This document shows positions 57,301-64,000 of a DNA stretch of 64,000 nt, one piece after another; the first letter of the stretch is position 1; every line of letters starts with the position of its first letter. The stretch is from Coffea arabica (Eukaryota; Streptophyta; Magnoliopsida; Gentianales; Rubiaceae). The DNA is taken from contig NC_092314.1 in NCBI RefSeq assembly GCF_036785885.1, positions 13,785,638 through 13,849,637 on the forward strand, in the 5' to 3' direction. The notes below the pieces were generated by a model, which had not been told where the DNA came from, did no database searches, and saw only the letters and a program-made list of their open reading frames with translations. The position numbers were made by a program, and so were the translations under genes.

Positions 57301-60300
57301 ATTTTAAAGAAGAAGTCTAGTATGTCAGAATGCTAACTGTATCATGTAATCACAAAACGAGCTGCTAGGAAAAATCCAGCATATCTCACATAACTTTCCA
57401 CCAACTACACAACGATTAGAAGTGTGAATTGATTTGCTGCTAGAGTTCATTGCCGCATGGATTTCTGTGATGTTCCTTTTCTTTTTTGGTTATTCAACGA
57501 GAGGCTCCAAACCTAATAAGGGGAAGGGGGAAAGGGAGGGCTGGAGAACCTGGGACCTCACCATCACCTAGCTAATGTCCCTACAAGCTAAACTGGGTCT
57601 TGGGGACATATCCCAAAATTAAGTTGCTCGTGTGATCTCTTTCCTTTCCTGAACTATATCTGAACTGACATGCCAAATGCCTTCTCAGAACATTATGTCC
57701 TGCACAGACTTCAACCTAATACATATTCTAATCTTTTAGAACTATGATAAAATGTAAATGGCCTCACATACAGCATGTAGTTGAACTCCATCGTATCTAT
57801 ACTATGTAGCATGACTGCTAAAACAGCACATCCAAGTAAGCTAAGTTAGACAATTAGAGCAGCAATGAGTATGAATCGAACAGTACATTAAAGCACATAC
57901 AAACAAATTGTACTTAATCACTGGTTAGTGGTTACCTTATCACACGGGAAACATGATGTTTGACTGCAGAACATAGTCTTGGGCTTACTGTCACAAAAAG
58001 CTGGCGCAAAAATGTCTCCCTCGTCACTCCTGTAGAGTGATCAAACTCAGTTCTCTTCAAGACGCTCGTAGACATACTATTCTCAGCTGTAGTAAATCCT
58101 TCCGAAGCAATATGGTAGATTTGTTCTTTCTCGAATAACTTCATGGACAGGACAGTAGTTTTCCCTGTGCCAGATCGCCCAAGGATGAAGCTGCTTTTGC
58201 AGAATTGAATAATTTCCCACTCTTCATCTGTAACTTCAAAAGGCAGATCCAATTCCTGACCATCACGACTGAAAAGTAAATGACTCGCAGCACCAGGTGA
58301 TAGGGAGTAAAACTTCATGAGTTGCAAGCTTTCGCTAACTCTCGAATTTTCAGCATAACATCCTCCATCCAAGGCGCTATCAGTAGAATCTGCAACAGAT
58401 TTGCCATTATTCATGTTCTTATGTCGGATTATCTTTGATGAGTTGGGCCAACACTTTGGAAGCTCTGCTCTCCTGAACAAGTAAATAAAAGGAAAAAGCA
58501 CTAGCAAATATGTTAATGCTGTCCCATTAAAAGTGGAATTCAGTTAATACGAAGAAAAAAGTTACCCTTTAAGACATTTCTGTTTGCATTGATTGATGAA
58601 ATCATCAGTATACATGTTGAAAATGTTATCAAGACGTTTCAGCAGCTTTGGGATCTCCTCCAGAGGTAATATATCCCACACCTTCAAGACTTGCATGTAA
58701 TTTGATTTCTTAACAATGTCTATTGAGCACACCACATAGAGCCCCTCAACCTTAAAATGTTTCACAATCTGTGAAGATCTTTCACAAACTAAGTCCACAT
58801 TTATTTTCTTAGGTCGCCAGCCACTGGCAAGACTAAGCAACAGGTTTAGGACTAACTTCTTCATGCGGGTGGAAGTCATCTTTCTAAATGATTTCTGAAA
58901 GTCATCACTAAATAAAACCTGTGACATAACATATAAAAGTAATAAAAAGATTCATGAATAAACCAGAAATTCAAATCCAAAATAACCAAAATGATTAAAC
59001 TATACAAGAAAATTTGAAAAAAGAAAGGATGCCTTGCAGATTTTCGCTAACTAAAATAGACAACAGAAAATCCACAACGGATTAGGTATATATCCAAACA
59101 ACTATATATGGACAGAATACATAATATTGATATCATAACGATGATGCTACACTAAAAGGAACATAAACACGAAGAAATTTTGAATGGAGAAAAGAAAGTG
59201 CAGCATGTTAATACAAAATTTGATACCGTCCAAACTGTCATGCAAACTTTTATAGTCATAGTTTCCTAGATGGACATGTTATTCCAGTATGTGCAAGTAT
59301 GCTGCCAGGAATGTTACCTAAATTGATACCATAAAGAAGCAAACAACTGAACATTACCTTCCACCGTTGCTGTTTGAAAAGTGTGCTATCCCCATTAAGC
59401 AAATCCTCCATCTGATCCAGCTCTTTCTTCACATCCAAAATCGTGTTTGATACATCAGCGTCCTCATCAGCACTAAAGAAACAACCACGAGCCTTAGCAT
59501 CACAAATTAATGCTTTCCAAACTGATCGAGTATTTGTCAGTGTATCCACATTTCCAAAGATCCAAAGACAGTGCCTAGCAAGGGACAAAAAATTCAATTT
59601 CTGCATATTTGAAATTAAAGATTGGAGAAAAGTTCCTTGCAGTAATATAGCTGATAAAGTACCGAGCTCTTGTCAAAGCAACATTGGTTCTCTGAGGACT
59701 AGATAGGAAACCAATAGACCCTTTATTATTGGCTCTTACAGTAGATAATAAAACAATATCTTGTTCCCCACCCTGATATCCATCTATAGATTTTACTGTC
59801 ACAACAAAATTGTCAAGATTTTCAAACTTGTGACGAAGTTTTTCTTGAACCAGTGCAACTTGAGCAGCGTAGGGTGATATTACCCCAACACTTAGAGATG
59901 TATCAGTTCCATTCCAAGCTGTGCCAAAAAAAGTAATTTGTTACGTAAAAGAAGACGTGGAAAAAATAAAACAATAGTCAAAGTAGCATAAAAACCATGT
60001 CATGGGTATTAAGTACACATATTACAAATTCAATCACATTCCTAATAGATAATTAATTATACAAGCGAGAGAAGTTTTGCACCCTCAATACTCCAGCAAT
60101 TCATGTAAGATGGCTCTACCAATCTTAATTTGATGTTTTGATCCATTAAGCTTCAATTTTCTAGCCCTTCATATGATTTCCAGAGACAAATGCATATTCA
60201 TGAAACAGAAGCTACTCAGTCAAATATTATACTATCTTTAGCCAAAGGTGTCTTTTTCTCATTTTCACACTCCTTTTCTATTGTAGAATGAAGGCATATC

Positions 60301-63300
60301 TTTCCTTTCCATTGTTCTATCTGGACTGGACTAAGGCTAAACTGAAAATATGGACAAGGTAACTGCTTCCAATCCTGCACTTCGAGAGAGTCAAACTTAA
60401 TACAACAGCATATATTTTATGATATTTCTCAACAGAAAACTTGCTTGTAGATGAAATTATTCAAACTAGGAAGCCTTGACGTGCCTTTGTACAGCTTCTG
60501 AACTATCTTTACCACCACAGCCGCCTCAACAATATTTCTCAAGCTGTAATCATCACCATCGCTATCTTCTTTTCCACCTGGGACATTAATGAATGAATAG
60601 GGACCAAACATTTTCTCCCGAAGAAAACACCTTTCGTGCATTTTACTCCTAACTTCAGGTGCATCCATGATCTTGCCCGAATAGAAGATAGAATTTGGGA
60701 AGCAACTAATAGATGGATGCATTCTATATTGAATGTTAAGCAGGTGCTTTGGCTGACCCAATGAACTCAACCTTTCAAATAAGCTTCTTCCAAATGCGGC
60801 ATTGGCAGATATCTATATTATACGTAAACAGATATATATTATGTCTGAGGTAATCAGATGTCATGCCTGTAAGATTATTCTATTGGTCTGTATAAATTCA
60901 CTAGCAATTTGCATACCTTGCTATTAACGCTTGCTGGCAACTGGCACTCATCACCAACAAGAATAGCATGCTTCAAACCAGGTAGTTGAAGTGGTATAAG
61001 GGATTCACACTCTTTCAATTGGGCAGCCTCATCAATGACCAGCACTTTAAGTGGCTCCACATTTGTCCTGTGCAACTTGTAGGAAGTAGAAGCAGTGCAG
61101 AAAACCAAGGTAGCCATTTGGAAACAGAGTTCCCTTATTGATTCTTCATTCACAGCGGCTGGGATGCCCAGATTTTCAAGAGTTGAATGAACGGTTTTTA
61201 GGACAAAGAGACACTTGCTTCTAATATCTGGCAGAAACCAGGTACATGTGACTGCTTTGGAAAAATCTTCCACCATTATGCTAGAAGAATAGAGCTTCTC
61301 CAGTATATCAGAGGTCAAAACCTTTTCAGAAAGCTCCTTCTCCAAAGACTCAAGTAGATAAATCAGATGTACCATGTTTTCAAAATTTTGTTTTGCAACA
61401 AAACTTTTTGGTACATGAGTGCAGAATGTAATCAGACATCTTCCGAGGGATGGTAAAATAGCTTTTACTCGTGCTCTGATGAATTCTAGAAATGACTGTG
61501 GCTTATCTTTTGGAGCTTCATCTTTGTTTTCCTTGGTTTTGATCAGCTCATTTTCCAGAAAGATATGGTAGTGTGAGGCACCGTGCTCAAGCAAATCAAT
61601 CATAGAACGCACACAATGTTTCAAACCATTTGATGGTGCAAAGCACTCAACAAGCCTCTTCACGCGGTAGTCAAGATACATATCTTCAATATCAGGGGCA
61701 ACTTTTAGTCGATCCTTATTTCCAAATAATATAATATCTCCCAATGGAGTAAATGGATCACATTTTTCAGATTCAGCAGCATATGCCTCTTTTACCAGTT
61801 TTACCACTCGAGATGCAACTTCATTTACTGCCACATTGGTTGGGGCACAACAAAGAGTCCTGTAATTCATTCTTAATAGGATAAAGAGAATCTGACTTAC
61901 TGTTTTGGTTTTCCCGGTCCCCGGCGGACCCCAAATGAGTTCAATGTGAGAATTCTGGTCACATGTCATCTTATGGAGAGACGCCCTTATGGCTTCAGAT
62001 TGGGATTCATTCATCTGAGAGTATAAATCTGATCCAAAACTTTCAGACAATTGTCCAGTGTGATTTACTGAACAAGAATCACACTGTTCTTCAACCTGTG
62101 ACACCACAGCAAATATCAACATAAAGGGTAATCAGTAAAATAAAGATTCATCTAACCAAAAAACACACAATATTGAAAAGCAGAGAAATTGTTCAGCTGA
62201 ATATTCGATCTCCATATTAATTAGCCTCACAATGACCTTAGTTCATAAGCTGTAGAAGTATGTGTATTCATGGTAACATTTTTCATATCCTGGTGGTCGA
62301 CTTGACAAAACCAAAACATATCTATCTTATGGATTCTCCAGATTTAGCAAATGCATGTTTGTCCAAGTGAGATACCAATGAATACGAGATGAAGATGGAG
62401 GACTAGCAGATTGACCTGTTGTCAAGCTTGGTATCTGTAACCTAAGTACATGTAAACAATTGATTGAGATACAAAAGATTATTTATAGTAAACATAAAGA
62501 GGCACATCTTAATCCTTTTAAGAGAAGACAATAAGCAAAAAGATTATAGCCTTTCTTTTTGAATTTCAAAACAGCTAAATCTAATTGTAAAAATGATGAA
62601 TTTTCCTAACTTGCTCCAAAAGCCAGCCTGGTGATGGTGAACATAAATTACTTGAAGAAGTGAAATTCATTTTTAAACTTAAAACAGAGATGAGGATTGA
62701 ACCAAACTAAATCAGCTAAAGATTCTCTTCTTCATCTTCTCTTTTTGACGAGTTCCAACAACAGCTGCATTTCCCAAGTATATGACAATTTAAGAAAGCT
62801 CCTCGCCTACACCAATGATATTACACAGTGGAACTGCATTAGGTATAATCTCTCATGTTCAGCATGTAACGATATATGTCCTCTGTTTGGGAAAAAATTC
62901 TCAAAATAATGTTCTCATTCATTTTTTACTTTATTTCTCTAGGCAATTGCTATAATGTCATGAGACTCATGATCCAGAGATGGTTTACTGGGGAGATATC
63001 GAAAAGCTATTATATAGATCATGTTTTAGGGTCTGCATTGCCTAAAATGTCAGGAAAAATCACATACTCCTCCAATAAACAGAATACCTTCTAACACATC
63101 ATAAAACCTTCATTTAAACTATTTCTGTTTAGCATAAACGTCCACTAGATAGCACAAATGGGACAAGGTCTTCTCTTCAATGGAGGCAGATTTGCTCGTA
63201 GCATGTTGACAATTGGTCACTAGGCAAATTTGCCGACAGCATCGTTAGATTGAGCATTGTCTTCTGTAAGAATGAGAGGAAAGTTTTCCACATTCATGTT

Positions 63301-64000
63301 GACTGGCGATGAACAGAATTGCTTTTCTGTCTGTTGCCAATTTTCCAATTTTATGGATACCTAATCATACTTTTATGATTAACATCTGACAAATTTCGTG
63401 AAAAGCAATGGGAGCAATGGCAGGCTACCGGGGTACATCCACTATTACTAACTAGGATATTTCATTTTGACTGTAATGGGAAATTATACCTACAGTTAAA
63501 AGTATATTCAAAAAGGGGAAGAATCTGGGCATCAAATTTGGAAACTCAAGTCTTTTTGAGATAATGCCATGGAGAAAGCATCAATTCAGCCTCATACTTA
63601 CCATGGCATTAGAGAAAAGAACCTTCTCAATAAGCGTCAAATTTTTGAACCAATGCAATGCCTTCCATATTCTTTTATTTGTCATAGTATTTGTCAAGTA
63701 AACCACATAAAGCCAGTCCTGCTTCCCACCCTTGAATGGCATGTCTTCCGGTGTCTTGACCTTAAACTTAGTTGATGAAGTGCTCTCATCAATGCCTTCA
63801 CCTTTAATGTCAGTTACCGATGCCAATGTCCATGACCAGTGCATCCTTTGGAGGTCAGAACTGGTTTCAGGTTTTGAATCTGAAATAACAAGAATATCAC
63901 CCGGCAATACTTTGTAAAGCTCTTTACCATGGTCAACAAATTTGTTTTTCCATTGATCAACTTTAACATCGTATAGAAATTTTCCACAAGATTTTGCTTC
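50904..64000 (-). CDS. Large double-helicase gene: Sen1/UPF1-like plus UvrD-like plus TPR-like region (TRANK1-like), 5' end outside the window
   Basis: Exons on the minus strand with matching phases: 64000-63602 (partial, N-terminal domain found in plant Sen1-like helicases, LYDVKVDQWKNKFVDHGKEL), 62095-60917 (Walker A GPPGTGKTKT at about 61930-61901, DEAAQ box at about 61030), 60812-60485, 59918-59663 (DGYQGGEQDI, NVALTRAR), 59574-59358, 58918-58566, 58472-57936 (second Walker A, GRSGTGKTT), 57221-56015 (MDFVYIDEVQDL, SGDTAQTI), 55823-55470 (QLYVAITRTRQRLW), 55348-55111, 54885-54427 and 54172-51513, with TGA at 51543-51545. Helix-rich repeats (AGDCFTSAKSYKLAAKAYADG) form the C-terminal half. 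Established: Sen1/UPF1 and UvrD are SF1 helicases. Inferred: an RNA/DNA helicase with a TPR-like scaffold. Candidate exon remnants lie 3' of the TGA at 51392-51355 and 50985-50904. Two junctions need GC-AG introns. Confidence 0.85.
53755..55130 (-). repeat. Internal tandem exon duplication in the helicase gene
   Basis: Exon 54885-54427 (GRIYYDKCRDPKKAGDCF ... EIAKLRGDYERA) and the start of exon 54172 onward (GRIYFDKCGDPKQAGDCF ... EIAKLRGD) encode the same ~140-residue block at roughly 85 percent by eye. The introns before them are also alike ('acaataaaacaaaagtatgtctataa'). The unit therefore runs from the exon end DYERA through the intron to RGD. The same structure is in copy A. Confidence 0.9.
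54298..54322. repeat. Poly-C tract (25 C) in an intron, copy B
   Basis: Followed by A10. The copy A counterpart has 29 C. The tract lies in the intron between the duplicated exons. Confidence 0.85.
57222..57935. other. Intron of the helicase gene with a repeat-like insert
   Basis: Between the UvrD Walker A exon and the DEVQD exon. About 57475-57610 ('ttttggttattcaacgagaggctcc...ggagaacctgggacctcacc') resembles short dispersed plant repeats with a tRNA-like 'gaacctgggacct' word. The boundaries are unclear. Confidence 0.35.
62096..63601. other. Long intron of the helicase gene
   Basis: Joins the N-terminal domain exon (ends ...SNAM, phase 0) to the Sen1-like helicase exon (starts VEEQCDSC, phase 0). 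I found no convincing additional exon, although related plant proteins have some extra sequence here, so a small exon may be missed. Confidence 0.45.

Noticed and set aside
1-64000. tRNA and rRNA genes
   Set aside because: No cloverleaf or rRNA-like sequence was recognised. The tRNA-like words found (primer-binding site at 15050, B-box-like words near 34290 and 57545) belong to transposon or repeat contexts.

Overview
The window is plant nuclear DNA from a eudicot. It contains interrupted genes with GT-AG introns, a chloroplast carotenoid enzyme, a BURP-domain gene, a CC-NB-LRR resistance gene, and Ty1/copia, Ty3/gypsy, Helitron, MITE and hAT-like elements. I cannot fix the species; the AT-rich intergenic DNA and the type of LTR debris would suit an asterid, but that is a guess.

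Layout. 1-3.1 kb: no intact gene; a broken organ-specific-protein (DUF2775) gene split by a Mutator-type MITE. 3.7-5.4 kb (-): a two-exon BURP-domain gene with signal peptide and a tandem array of QxWIYD units, the layout of a fused 'burpitide' precursor/cyclase. 6.4-14.7 kb: nested transposon debris, made of a gypsy element with one LTR and partial pol (-), LTR-like DNA, and a decayed Helitron segment with Pif1-type helicase and RPA-like pieces (+). 14.8-19.8 kb: a complete young copia element with identical 264-bp LTRs, 5-bp target duplication, tRNA-Met primer site and one in-frame stop. 20.2-20.5 kb (-): a homogentisate dioxygenase gene fragment. 21.1-24.9 kb (-): a single-exon CC-NB-LRR gene of 1275 residues with an 18-residue tandem repeat between the CC and NB domains. 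24.9-31.7 kb: intergenic, with simple repeats, a hAT-like element and an old duplicated block. 31.75-35.2 kb (-): a complete four-exon 15-cis-zeta-carotene isomerase gene. 36.2-40.65 kb: nested repeats and two Helitron-derived pieces, the second ending in a textbook Helitron 3' terminus.

40.65-64 kb (-) is dominated by one very large gene: an SF1 Sen1/UPF1-like helicase joined to a UvrD-type helicase and a TPR-like C-terminal half (TRANK1-like in plant annotation). Its 5' end lies beyond the window. Its 3' half, plus the adjoining part of a Helitron, is present twice: copy B (49472-56604) is continuous with the rest of the gene, copy A (39224-46465) is a truncated near-identical duplicate. 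The copies are separated by 3.0 kb of LTR-like DNA. The Helitron lies against what looks like the last coding exon in both copies, so its insertion came before the duplication.

The most interesting items are the BURP gene with its repeated candidate core peptides, the repeat-expanded linker of the resistance protein, and the Helitron-plus-duplication history of the double-helicase gene with its internal exon duplication and apparent GC-AG introns. The genes do not form a pathway; zeta-carotene isomerase, the BURP gene, the NLR and the helicase gene are independent neighbours.
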